From: Agapanthus africanus
Taxonomy: Eukaryota > Streptophyta > Magnoliopsida > Asparagales > Amaryllidaceae
NCBI GenBank assembly: GCA_030015575.1
Contig: JASDDO010000024.1
Span: 38,402,114 to 38,466,113, forward strand
Direction of reading: 5' to 3'
DNA length: 64,000 nucleotides
The notes under the pieces: model-generated
Seen by the model: the letters and a program-made list of their open reading frames with translations, nothing else
Database searches by the model: none
What the model was told of the DNA's origin: nothing
Part shown: one piece after another, positions 21,232 through 32,901 of the stretch
Layout of the letters: each line of letters opens with the position of its first letter
Position numbering within the stretch: the stretch's first letter is position 1
Program-made: the position numbers and the translations under genes

Positions 21232-22335
21232 TCAGGCGTAGTATTTCTTCAGGAACCGGCCGTTTATTGGCCTGAAGGGTCTTTCGCCACGCATGTCCGT
21301 GAGCAAATAAGCCCCACCTTGGTAAACTTTGTCTATGATGTATGAGCCCTCATAGTTTGGCTCGAATTTCCTCCGTTTGGCACGATTGGGGATCATAGTT
21401 CTCTTGACCACCAACACGAGTTCGCCTTGGCAAAATGTCTTCGGCCTAGTCAATCTCCCGTATGAGCGCGTCATCTTTGCTTTGTAAGCCTCCAAGTTTT
21501 GCTGCGCCATGAGCCGAGTTTCATCAAGGGAGTCGAGCTCTTCAAGTCGAAGGTGAGCATTCTCTTCGTCTGTTAGCTCGTAATGAACCGCCACTCGCAG
21601 AGAGGGTATCTTTATCTCCAAGGGGAGTACCGCTTCAGCGCCGAATACCAATGCATACGGCGTTGTGTTTGTGGCCGTTTTGAACGTGGTCCGATATGCC
21701 TAGAGAGCTTCATGCAATCTTTCGTGCCAATCTCTTCTATTTCTGGACACCGTTTTCTTTATGATCTTCATCAAGGTCTTGTTGAAGGCCTCCGCTAGAC
21801 CGTTAGCTCGGGGATTATAGATCGAAGAGTATCTCCAGTCTATATTATGTTGCTGTGCGAAGCGGCTGATTCTGTGACTTCTGTAGGCTGGCCCGTTATC
21901 GGAGATAATCCGTCGCGGAGTGTCGAACCGATAGATGACGTGTGTCTTGAAGAATTGGAGAATATTCTCCGTCTCCACTTCTCTTAGTGGTACTGCTTCT
22001 GCCCACTTGGAGAAGTAATCAGTTGTCGCCAATATGAACCGATGTTCTCAGGACAATGTTGGTTCGATGGGCCCGATTATGTCAGTTCCCCACATTTCGA
22101 ACGGCCAGCTAGCCACCGTTAGATGTAACGAATTTGGATGCTGGTGGATGAAGTCCCCGTGAATCTGGCACGAGTGGCACTGCTTCGCGTATTCGAGACA
22201 GTCTTGGATCATCGTGGGCCAATAGTTCCCATCCTTTTGATCTTCAGCTTCATCTTTGGCCTGGCTTGATGAGAACCGCAGAGTCCGTCATGAGTTTCTT
22301 GGACGACTTTCTTTGCTTCTTCCGATCCTAGGCAT
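21232..22335 (-). pseudogene. Element B integrase
   Basis: Inserts element DNA into chromosomes. N-terminal zinc-binding residues are present (THDGLCGSH and QCHSC, about 22190-22310). The catalytic core has WGTDIIGPI, IISDNGPAYRS and the Glu in NGLAEAFNKTL (about 21800). The C-terminal part reads KRRKFEPNYEGSYIIDKVYQGGAYLL and ends at FLKKYYA-stop (21232). Breaks: a frame change near 22230, a stop near 22050 and a TAG near 21700 where Trp is expected. It has no chromodomain, as usual in Tat elements. Confidence 0.9.
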
Positions 22336-24462
22336 CTTAGCCACAGAGAGTCAAACGACCTCTTATACAGCGTATCATTGACGAAGGCGAAAGACAAAGC
22401 TCGTTTCATGAGCTGATGTCTTGAGGACGCATCTTCAGGTGTTCGACGGGATTTGAAGTAGTCTATAAAGACTTCCCTCCAATCCTTAGCCTTTTCCTGG
22501 TCTTTTATTTGTAGGTTCATTTGCTTGGTCGCTCCCTTTTCTTCGAACGACTCCGGAGATATTTCTGCTGGTGCAAGAACCTGACGGCTTTGTACCACGA
22601 TCCTTACGTCATCGAGGTTTTTGTCAGCCAGTTCTTTAGCGAGTTTAGCTAACGCATCTGCCTTGCTATTCTCCGCTCGCGGTATGCTTTCCAGGACGTA
22701 GGAAGGGATTTGAGTCAGCAATTGTTGCACTCTCTCACCATACTTTACCAACTCTGGTTTGCACGTTTGATAGTCGCCATTTACTTGACTAACGACTAGC
22801 TGGGAGTCTCCGTATATGAGGAGGTTTTCGATTCCCATTTCGACAGCGATCTCAAGACCTTCTATCAAAGCCTTATATTCGGCTTCATTGTTTATCCTTG
22901 GCTCTGTTAAGGAGAAGGCAAAGCGCATTATCCCTCCTTGCGGAGTCACGAAGATAAGGCCTACCCCAGATTTGATTATGAGGGAGCTGTGCTTTCGCTT
23001 CTTCATGGAGGATGCCTCGTCGAAGTAGAGTTCCCATCGGGTATCACTCTCTCTTCTCCCCCCGTCTATCGTGTCAAACGCGTTCTCGTCTTGCAATTCG
23101 CAATTTAGGGGTGAATCGGCAGGTATCGGATGCTCAGCGAGGAAGTCGGCGATGGCCTGGCCTTTCACTGCCTTGAGGGGTCGGTATGCTATCGAGAACT
23201 CCATTAAGAGTAGGGCCCATTTAGTGAGCCGTCTTGTTAGTATGGCTCTTGACATCAAATATTTGAGAGAATCCACTTTTGATATTAGGTGAACCTCATG
23301 CGCCAAAGCATAATGCCGGAGCTTCGTTATCGTGAAGATTAACGCCATGCAGTGTTTTTCTGGTGGAATAGTTGTTTTCTGCCCCCAGGAGAACTCGATT
23401 CAAATAGTAGAGGGCTCTCTCCTTCCCTTGGTCGTTCTCCTGTGCCCATAGCGCGCCTAAAGAACCTTCAAGGGCCGTTGTGTACAGGATGAGGGGCTTT
23501 CCCTTGACCGGAGCGGTCAGTATTGGCGGATTCTGCAAGTATTGCTTGATTTCATCCAGAGCGCTTTGACATTTGCGATCCCAGATGAAAAGGGTCCCCT
23601 TCTTCATTAAATGGCTATAGGGGCGGTATTTTCCGGAGAGATTAGCCATGAACCGCCGGATATATGCGAGCTTTCCTTGGAGGGACCGCAGTTGCTTGAG
23701 AGTTCTTGGCGGAGGCATTCCCATGATCGCCTTGATCTTTGAAGGGTCTATTTTGATACATCGATGTTGTACAATGAATCCCAGGAACTTGCCTGAGGAA
23801 ACTTCGAACGCGCATTTGAGAGGGTTCATCTTCAGGTTGTATTTCCGAAGACGTTGGAACACTATCTTCAGATCCTCCCAATGCTCCTCGTGTGATTTTC
23901 TTTTTACCACGAGGTCGTCAATATAGCATTCGACGATTTCATATATGAGGTCATCGAAAATCTTCATCATGGCCCTCTGATAGGTGGTGCCTGTGTTCTT
24001 CAGACCGAAAGGCATCACTTTGTAGCAGAATATGCCCAAAGTGGTCCGGAAAGCGGTATGCTTCTGGTTTTCGGGATGCATCTTTATTTGATTGTACCCT
24101 GATGAGCCATCCGTGAAGGAGAAGAATTCGTGAGTGGTCGTGTTATCTATCATCAGCTCAGTAACCGGTACGGGAAAGTCATCTTTTGGACAGGCTTTGT
24201 TGAGGTCCCGAAAGTCTACGCAGATGCGCATCATCCCGTTCTTCTTCATCACTGGGATGATGTTGGCAATCCTGTCGCGGTATTGCACTTCTCGGATGAA
24301 GCCGGAGTCGATTAGCTTCTTGACCTCGGCGTTGATGCTCATTTCAAGTTCGAGCCGCATTCTTCTCGGTGCTTGTTTGATTGGATTGACGTCCGAAGAT
24401 ATCGCCAATTCGTGCACAGAGGACCCGTTAGCATTCTCGGTGCATTCTTTTAGCACTCTCAC
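22336..24462 (-). pseudogene. Element B reverse transcriptase and two RNase H domains
   Basis: Two long open stretches, 24462-23296 and 23348-22209, are joined by one frame change near 23340. RT: ICVDFRDLNKACPKDDFPVP, DGSSGYNQIKMHP, MPFGLKNTGTTYQRAM and YIDD (about 23920). First RNase H: LILYTTALEGSLGALWAQ and HYALAHEVHLIS. Second, archaeal-type RNase H: ELYFDEASS (Asp), NNEAEYKALIEGL (Glu), IYGDSQLVVSQVN (Asp) and NSKADALAKLA (Asp), so all four catalytic acids are kept. Two RNase H domains define the Tat lineage. It is the best preserved pol block of B. The N-terminus is fused to the protease remnant by deletion. Confidence 0.92.
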
Positions 24463-24972
24463 GTTGAGAAGGTTGACAGAGGACCCGTTATCAACTAAGA
24501 TCTTCCCTATCTTGATGTCATGGCAGTATCCGGTGACATACAGGGGACGGTTGTGCTCGCACGTCCTGAGGAGGAGATCTTTTCAGCACGGCAGTCGAAG
24601 AGTTCTTGCGGACCCTTCTGAGTAGTTCAAAGCTGTTCCCAATTGGAACAGCAGCGTCGACTTCTACCGTTGGAGTTGGTGGAGTTAGTCCAGAAGGGTA
24701 ACTGCCCCCAGCTTTCCTCACTCGACGCCAGTGGCGACGTCGAGCATGTCGAGCAGACAGGACCACCTCTACTGTTTGATGAGCTTCTTCAGTCCCCCCG
24801 CTCTGATGAGGGGCCGTTTTCGTCGTTAGCCTATCGAAGACCGACATCCGCTGAGAGGGGATGGCCAACCTGTCGAAGGCAGACTTTCGAACAGGGGTAG
24901 AAGCCTTGGTGACTTTGCCTGGAACGGGAGTTGGAGCGGCCAGTCTTGTGAAGACCGACCCCTTGGCATGAG
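24463..24972 (-). pseudogene. Element B gag/protease remnant, downstream of E
   Basis: It continues gag after element E (KGSVFTRL, KSAFDRL, MSVFDRL). At about 24560, in the words following AVLK, it jumps into the protease (HNRPLYV, DNGSSVNLL); compared with A about 3.3 kb are missing. A second jump near 24430 goes from just after the protease active site to the start of RT, about 2 kb missing. The word acagaggacccgtta occurs at 24416-24430 and 24476-24490, next to the second jump. So B lacks the Retrotrans_gag domain, all zinc modules and most of the protease. Confidence 0.85.
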
Positions 24973-26863
24973 TGTAAGTCGATGTACAACACCCCACGAC
25001 TTGCGGGGAGGCGGAAAATTGAAAAACGATATTGTTTTAGGCGTAAACATCGACTAACCGAGAATCTTTGCTAAACTATAACTAACAAGAAACCATAGAA
25101 GTGTTAACTACTATGATAAGTGATTATACCTAATGAACCGTGTCCTTCGTCTTTCCGTTCTCCACGTCCTCTCCGGCCTTCTATATGTAGTAGATGATCC
25201 ACTCGAGAGCTTTACTTCAAGCTTCACCTCTAACTTGAGGTAACTAGGTTTCTTAAAGTGCTAATCTAAGTAACCTAGGTGATATAGAGAATGGTTAAGG
25301 ATTAAGTAGTCTATTATAATCCTTGGTCTCAACACATGAAAGGGGAGGATTAGGGTTTGAAGAGAGAGAGCTTGAGGAGAGAGAAAGTGAGCAAGAGAAT
25401 GGAATGAGATAATGATCTATCATAATATATATGAAGCATTATTATTTATCCATAAAAGAAAATAAAGGATTTAACAACCATGCTTCATAAATACAAATGG
25501 GTGATTCATCTCCATGAGTCATTAAGCATTTATGATGCATTAATGACATGGATGAATCACACAAATGAGTCACTAATCTCATTTAATGCACATGCCACCT
25601 TAACCCTCAAGTCACCATCTTCTAGAAGTTTCTCGCGAAATTACGAGAACGCCCCTCCTATCCGTGAAAACATGGAAAAACTTAAGACTGTATAAATCCA
25701 ATAACCGGATACTAGAAACTAGCTTAAACCAAAGCCGACTAGTAAAAACTATCCGGATGTCGTACGTGCGTAAACACACGTATGCGTCCGAACCCTTGTC
25801 GTAAAACTATAAGACCTCTATATCGTTTCGCCTGGAGCAGGGAAACTCTCTGTGTGGGACTCTAATGACTCGACTACTACGCTGGCAGTGGGTTTAACCA
25901 CAGATCGCAAGCGGCACTAGCTGTACGTAACGGTCCCCAGGTAGATGTCGATAAGAAGGCCGATGAGGAAACCCATCCGAACTCCTACTGAGTCTGATGT
26001 GACAATCTCCGTACAGTCCGGTCTGTTCGTCTAAGACTATCGCATATCAGGCCTAGGGCGGCGGCAAGCGTCAGTCCCCTAATAGCGGTATATGTCGTGT
26101 CGGAGTGAAGCCCATTACACCCTGAGAAACTACTGGAACCTACCAGCAAATCTCGCTTGCCCTGGCCAGGGACTTTGCGTAATGGCTCTTTGACACAGCG
26201 CGATATCAACTCCCAATACCGAGAGAGACGAATCCTGTCTAACTGCCACTGCCTCCAAGTGCTCGGGACTGCACCCAACTGCTACCTGTTTGCACGAATC
26301 CTTTGAGCCGTGGTAGGGTAGCAATCTAAAAACAGTGGGACACACTCGAGGCGAAGTAGCAGTGTCAAGTCTGCGGACTATGCTGTACTCATGTCACCTG
26401 GGAACTGTTAACCGACGACTGGTATAAAACCAACCTACAATTCCCTGCGAGTCCTGTCCGGTATACCCGTAACCCAACGAGCACCTGTATACTATCTCCA
26501 GTACGACGTACCGACGGCTGTGGGACAGACCATCTCCCCAACTGGGATGAGAAGCGTATACACTAGTCTACTCCGGAGTATCGATGCCCTGTCTCGATAA
26601 TCCTACGACTAGGGACCTGAATAAGGATGTGCTTGTAGACTATCCAGCCCCCACTAGTGTGACTGCCATCACAACGCTGGTAGTCAAGCAAGATCCTAAA
26701 AGCTTTATCAATACGTATACTCACATATTAAGATAGAAAAACCAAGTAGCATACTACAATGTTTAGTAAGACTGTTATATACATGTGAATATCCCAAGCT
26801 TCCATTAAGTAATATACAAACTAGTATGATACAATAATGGCCCCTAGGGCATATACACTAACA
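24973..26863 (-). repeat. Element E 3' LTR
   Basis: Plus-strand ends tgtaagtcgatgtac and atacactaaca (TG...CA). Same length as 32902-34792. The part from about 25630 rightwards is shared with D's LTRs and fragment G. Confidence 0.95.
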
Positions 26864-26877
26864 ATCTCCCACTTGCA
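26864..26877 (-). other. Polypurine tract of E
   Basis: The minus strand reads aagtgggagat directly before the 3' LTR (tgttagtg), a few bases after the stop codon at 26878-26880. It primes plus-strand DNA synthesis. Confidence 0.85.
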
Positions 26878-29800
26878 CTAGGGCCATGTACTGGCATATC
26901 GAAGACCGATGATCTCGAGTAGCCTCTCGAACTGAATCTGAGGTAGGGCCTTTGTGAATGGATCAACAATGTTCTCTTTAGTAGCAACTCTCCGAACCTC
27001 GATCTTCCGACGATCAATGATCTCCCTGATCAGGTGATACCGCCTTAAGATGTGTCTGGACTTCTGATGGGACCGTGGTTCCTTCGCTAAAGCTATAGCT
27101 CCGTTGTTGTCGCAATACAGATGTATTGGATCAACAATGGTAGGAACCACCTGAAGTTCTGTTAGGAACTTCTTCATCCAGACCGCTTCTTTTGCGGCAT
27201 CGCAAGCAGCAATATACTCCGCTTCCATCGTCGAGTCAGCAACGGTGTCCTGCTTGTAACTCTTCCAGCACACCGCCCCTCCATTGAGGGTAAAGACATA
27301 ACCTGACATGGACTTGGAATCGTCCTTATCACTCTGGAAGCCGGAATCAGCAAAGGCCTCCATCTTGAGGTCTTTTCCGCCGTAAACCAAGAACATCTCC
27401 TTAGTCCTCCTCAGGTACTTGAGAATGTTCTTTACCGCTATCCAGTGCTTCTCCCCTGGGTCTGACTGATACCGGCTTACCACGCTCAGTGCGTAAGCTA
27501 CATCTGGTCTGGTGCACAACATCGCATACATTATAGAGCCTACCGCAGAAGCGTAGGGTATAATAGACATGCGTTCCCTTTCCAAATCAGTCTTGGGAGA
27601 CATCTCTTTGGAGAGGGTGATTCCGTGACAAGCCGGTAGATTACCGCGCTTAGAATCTTCCATACTGAATCTTTTCAGTACAGTGTCGATATACCTGGAC
27701 TGCGAAAGTCCCAACATCCTCTTAGATCTATCACGATAGATCCGGATCCCCAGAATGTAAGAGGCATCACCCAGGTCTTTCATGGAGAACCTGTGTGACA
27801 AGAATCCTTTGACAGATTGCAGCATAGGAATGTCATTTCCTATTAATAGAATGTCATCCACGTACAAGACGAGGAATACGACAGTTCTTGCTACAACTTT
27901 ACTATATATACATGGTTCATCTGGATTTTTGATAAAGTCATATTCTTTGATTGTTTCATCAAAACAGATGTTCCAACTCCGCGATGCCTGCTTTAATCCA
28001 TAAATGGACTTAAGCAGCTTGCATACTTTCCCGCTGCTCCCACTCTGATTGAAACCCTCTGGCTGATCCATATAGATGCACTCTTCTAAATTTCCATTCA
28101 GAAAAGCCGTCTTTACGTCCATCTGCCAGATTTCATAATCATGGAAGGCAGCAATAGCAAGAAGGACCCGAATGGATTTGAGCATAGCCACTGGAGAAAA
28201 AATTTCGTCATAGTCCAAGCTAGGTCTTTGACGAAAACCCTTTGCAACAAGTCTAGCCTTATAGGTTTCCACATATCCATCTACACCAATCTTTTTCTTG
28301 AAGATCCATTTGCATCCTATGGGTTTTACCCCATCTGGAGCAAAGTCCAAAGTCCATACTTTGTTGGTGTACATGGACTCCATTTCGGTCCGCATTGCAT
28401 CTAACCATCGTACCGAGTCGCCGCTCTGGATGGCCTGCTGGAAGCTAGTAGGTTCATCATCATCGATGATGCAATCCTCTCTATCCCCATCAATGAGAAA
28501 ACCGTAGTATATCTCAGGCAGATGAGACGGCCTACTACTTCTGCGGAGGGGTGCGGGAATGTCCTGTTCTTCTTGAACTACTGGTTCTACCAAACTTTCA
28601 GTAGTAGTTTGTGGTTCTGGAATTTCTTCCAGTTCTATTTCGCTCCCACTTATTTCCTTTCTTAAAAACTGCTGTTCTAGAAAATGGGCATTACGAGAAA
28701 CAAAAATCTTTTGTTCCTCTGCGTAATAGAAATAATATCCCTTGGAGTTCTTTGGATATCCCACAAACTTACACTACATTGATCGTGCCTCGTGCTTGTC
28801 CGCATGTTGCTTTTTAACAAAAGCTGGACATCCCCATATCTTCATATGCTGAAGATAGGGTTTCTTCCCACTCCACATCTGATATGGGGTGGTAGGCACA
28901 GTCTTGGTAGGAGCCCTGTTCAGAAGATATGCCGCTGAATCTAGCGCATAACTCCAGAAAGATCGCGGTAACTCAGCATTACTCATCATGGAACGTACCA
29001 TATCCAATAGGGTTCGATTCCGTCTCTCCGATACACCGTTATGCTGTGGAGTGTATGGAGGAGTAAGCTGAGAGAGAATTCCTTTCTCTTTTAGGTAACC
29101 TAGGAACTCGGCACTCAAGTATTCACCACCTCGATCAGATCTTAGTGTCTTGATACTTTTGCCGGTTTGGTTTTCTACTTCATTCTTGTACTCTTAGAAT
29201 TTCTCAAAAGCCTCGGATTTATGTTTCATCAGATAAATGAATCCGTACCTTGAGTAATCATCCGTAAAAGTAATGAAATAGGAAAAACCACCTCTTGCAT
29301 GTGTAGACATTGGACCACATACATCGCTGTGTATGAGTCCTAAGAGCTCGCTCGCTCTTACTCCATGTCCAGTAAATGGAGTCTTTGTCATCTTTCCTTT
29401 GAGACAAGATTGACAAGTGGCATAAGTTTGATATTCGAACGAGTCCAAATATCCTTCTCTATGTAACTTAGTCAACCTTCTCTCATTGATGTGACCCAGT
29501 CTACAATGCCATAAGAAAGCTTTATTTAAATCTGGAGACTTTCTTTTTAGTGTGTTCTGGACATTGAAAATTTGGATTTGGTTTAAGACATATATACCGT
29601 TATCCAGTGTACCGGACCCAATCAAACTATGATTAAGGTGGATGTTAACAACATCACTTACAAACGTGAAATCATAACCTTTATTTGATAACAAGTAAAC
29701 AGATATAATATTACACGTTAAGCTGGGTACACAAAAACAGTTATGTAAAACCAAAATGTGTCCACTCGTCAATCCCAGGTGATAATCCCCTACGAACACA

Positions 29801-30879
29801 GCTCCCACGCTAGCTCCGTTAGCAACCATCAGGGTCATATCACCATCCTTCAGCACTCTACGGTTTCTCAGTGCCTGCAATGAATTGCATATATGAGATC
29901 CTGATCCGGTATCCAATACCCAGGAAGTAGAGTTGATTGACAGACAATTCTCAATTACAAACACACCTGAAGTCGAAGCCACAGCTTGCTTCGGTTCCTG
30001 GTTCTTGGCGTTCCACGCCTTGCAATCTTTCTTCCTGTGCCCTTTCCTATGACAATGGAAACACTCATCCTGGGCCACTACAGGTACCGCAAACTTTTTC
30101 TTTCCCTTCGCTCCCACCTTACTAACACCTCCTCTAGGTTTGGTGGCGGCCTTCTTTTTCCTTCCTTTGGCCCTAGCCTTGGACCCGGAAGAAGAAGCAC
30201 CGCTAACAAACATAGCGGGTGTTTCCCTTGCCTTCTGCAAGGTGCCCTCTGCACTCCTCAACATGTTAAGGAGTTCCGGAAGTTCAACTTCTTTTCTTTG
30301 AATGTTGAAGTTCAGAATAATCTGGGCGTAGGTGGAAGGAAGGGACTGGAGAATAAGGTATGTATAGAGCTCGTTATCCAAAGTCGTCCCAAGGTCTGCG
30401 AGCTCTTCTATGTAGCCAATCACCTTTAGGACATGCTCTCCTACCGATGATATGACGGCCAACCTCGCTCGAAACAAGTTCTTAGAGGTCTCGTATCTTG
30501 TTATACGAGATTGCTCTACATAAAGTTCTTTTGTATGGAGAAATATGGCATCAAGATCCATATCCTCGTGCCTCCTCTGATGTTCATTGTTCATCGAGGC
30601 AAGCACGATGCACTTGGCCTTCGCGCAATCATACTCCCAGGTTTTTCGGATTTCCTTATCCGCATTACTGGATTTGGGACCTGGGACTGCAGGTGCCTTA
30701 GCGGTGAGGACGTACCCCAATTTGTCATAGGTCAAAGCCATTTTGACATTCCGCAGCCAATCTTTATAGTTTGGCCCTGTCAGTATATTTTTCTCTAAAA
30801 GTAACTTAAGTCCAGTCATTTTCAGGGTCGCTGCAAGTAGGAGAGAGAGAAGAAACACTTTAGCTTGATGCTCTTGCAA
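26878..30879 (-). pseudogene. Element E polyprotein (two stop codons)
   Basis: A single frame of 1,334 codons, broken only by TAA at 29194-29196 and TAG at 28774-28776, with no frame change. The likely start is residue 21 (MTGLKLLLEK, 30819). Gag to about residue 270; zinc knuckle CFHCHRKGHRKKDC (273-286); protease WVLDTGSGSHIC (320-331); integrase HCRLGH...CQSC, HSDVCGPM, LRSDRGGEYLS and the Glu in SERRNRTLL; RT with LVLYVDDILLIGND; RNase H with VYGGKDLKMEAFADSGFQ, EAEYIAACDAAKEAVW and LYCDNNGAIALAKE. The protease-integrase-RT order is that of Ty1/copia. The first stop falls in the integrase core and the second after it. Confidence 0.95.
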
Positions 30880-32888
30880 GTTTAGAGTGGTTTTTAATTT
30901 ATCTAAACTGGATGGCTCCCACTGTTTCTCGAATCCTTCCTCAAACCATAAAAGAAGAATTAGCCAGGACTATTCTCACTGTACAATACTTGCTTAACCG
31001 TTCAGCCAGGCTGGTGTCGGTAATTCGAGGGAGGTTTTCCAATGCTTTCGCGAAGTTCCTTAATTAAATAACCTCTTTTCTCTGGGGGCGTAACCCCGCT
31101 GACACCTTTCTTGACACCTATTTGGTTTATAGCATTGATCGTTAAGTGACGAATCTCCTGATGAGTAGCATATACTCACAGTAGGATTGGGATCCAAATA
31201 TCATCGTATGATAATACTGAAGGAATCCTACCAACATTCATCAAACTCCAAATGGTATGCATCTCTTTGCAAATTTCAGTTTCTTTAGAAATTCCCGATA
31301 TAAGTTTTTGCCCCATGCTCTTATGACCTTGGCTTTGGTCAAAATATCATAAGTCACATGTCAAGTTCTACCCGTCATTATCTTGTCAATTTGAACCCAT
31401 CCGTACATACCCCTGACTTTGGTCAAATGATAATACGACTGTCCCAAACTAACCCATCTATCTATGCAACAAATGAATACCCAGCAGCTACCAAACACTA
31501 TGCCTTGACTTTGGCCAAAATGCATAGTTTGAATACTACTGAATACCCAAATGAAATGACGGAGGGCTAAGAATGGTTTTGGCGAAACCGTGAACGTAGC
31601 GAACTTGATATGACCGAAGGAACCTGATAGCTTTTAAAAGGAGTGGTTAAAGCTCCGCAATTAAAAATATCATCTGTTTTTAAAATAACCGAGTGGTTTC
31701 TTTTAAATTGTTCCAACGATTCATCTTTTGGTTTATTTTCTTTGCATTAATAATAATGCGTCCTATCAATAACCTATCATTGCAGAAAACAACAAAAATA
31801 TAACGTCATCTTATGCCATCTGCATTCGCCACTGGGTCCCGTTATCACCCGTTAGGTTACTTAACTAACGACAGAGCGGGGGCTGGGCTAGCGCGGGTGT
31901 AAAACATAAGTGACGTCTAAATAGCTATCATATATAGATATTGTACATTCGTCAGACGCAATAATAGGCATTCCAGATCTCATATAAACCTTATTGGATT
32001 TGCAAGCAATCCGCGTTTGTTTAGAGCCTGCAACAAAAGACGGATTACACAGTTGTGATGAATAGCCATTACCCCACCCTAGACCCCTACGGGTACGGAA
32101 AACTACCCGCCAAATACCCGAAGTGAAGCGGTCTCCCTCAACAAAGTGAGTAGGCCACTAAACACTTCAAAGTACCCGGTAGTTTGTGCACCCCACCTTG
32201 GGTCTATCCTAGGAGCAAAAACAGTAAAATGAAATAATACAACGGTGGCTACAACTGCAACTTGGATGTGCCCCGCAAAAAAATATTACAACATATTACA
32301 ATTTCTTTGAATGAATGAATATAAAAACCCATTACAAACCCCGCCTAATCATCACAACAGTACAATACAATTCACATCCACAAACAGTAAAAACCATTAC
32401 AGAAATGTGCAACTCCCTGCCAACCGACATACTAGCAGTTAGGGGAGGTTTACGAACACATTATACAAACGCAGATATAATCAAATTAGCAAACATCGTA
32501 TAATTTCGATCGAGCAAACATATCAGATTCTACTCCCAAAACATCTCTGTGCACCTGAGACTTGAGCAGAAAATAATCATTCCAGAAAATACAAAAATAT
32601 CACAGAAGAATAACTGGAGGAAACTGGGTTGAATCGGCCCCAACTCGGCCGCGGATCCGCGGCGGATCGGTGGGATCGGCCGTGGTTCCGCGGCTGTATG
32701 GCCGATTCAGAAACCCATTTTTCTCCAGTGATCTTATATTTCTATGCTTGTTATTCTGCAGCTCCCTGAAAAATTTTTATAGCCTGTTTAAAATTCGACA
32801 GAAACTTGTGATATCGATGTCTTTTTCGGTTCGTTTTGCGTTCGAAATTCATACAAATTTTCTAATGAGTTAATTATTGTTTAGCGAG
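30880..32888 (-). other. Element E untranslated leader
   Basis: Two kilobases without a coding frame between primer site and gag. Contents: stem-loops with a ctttggtcaaa-like loop (31320-31353, 31497-31528), a block nearly identical to D's leader (about 31810-31905 with 57117-57212), a second shared block (about 32075-32215 with 57390-57520), and a pair of GC-rich palindromes (32643-32710). Long leaders are usual in BARE/Angela elements and may hold packaging or dimerisation signals. Confidence 0.8.
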
Positions 32889-32900
32889 ACTCTGATACCA
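32889..32900 (-). other. Primer-binding site of E
   Basis: The minus strand reads tggtatcagagt, complementary to the 3' end of initiator tRNA-Met, one base inside the 5' LTR end (32902). Confidence 0.92.
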
Positions 32901-32901
32901 C

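Noticed and set aside
32889..32900. tRNA gene near gctctgatacca-like word
   Set aside because: Only the 3' end complement is present next to an LTR; it is a primer-binding site.
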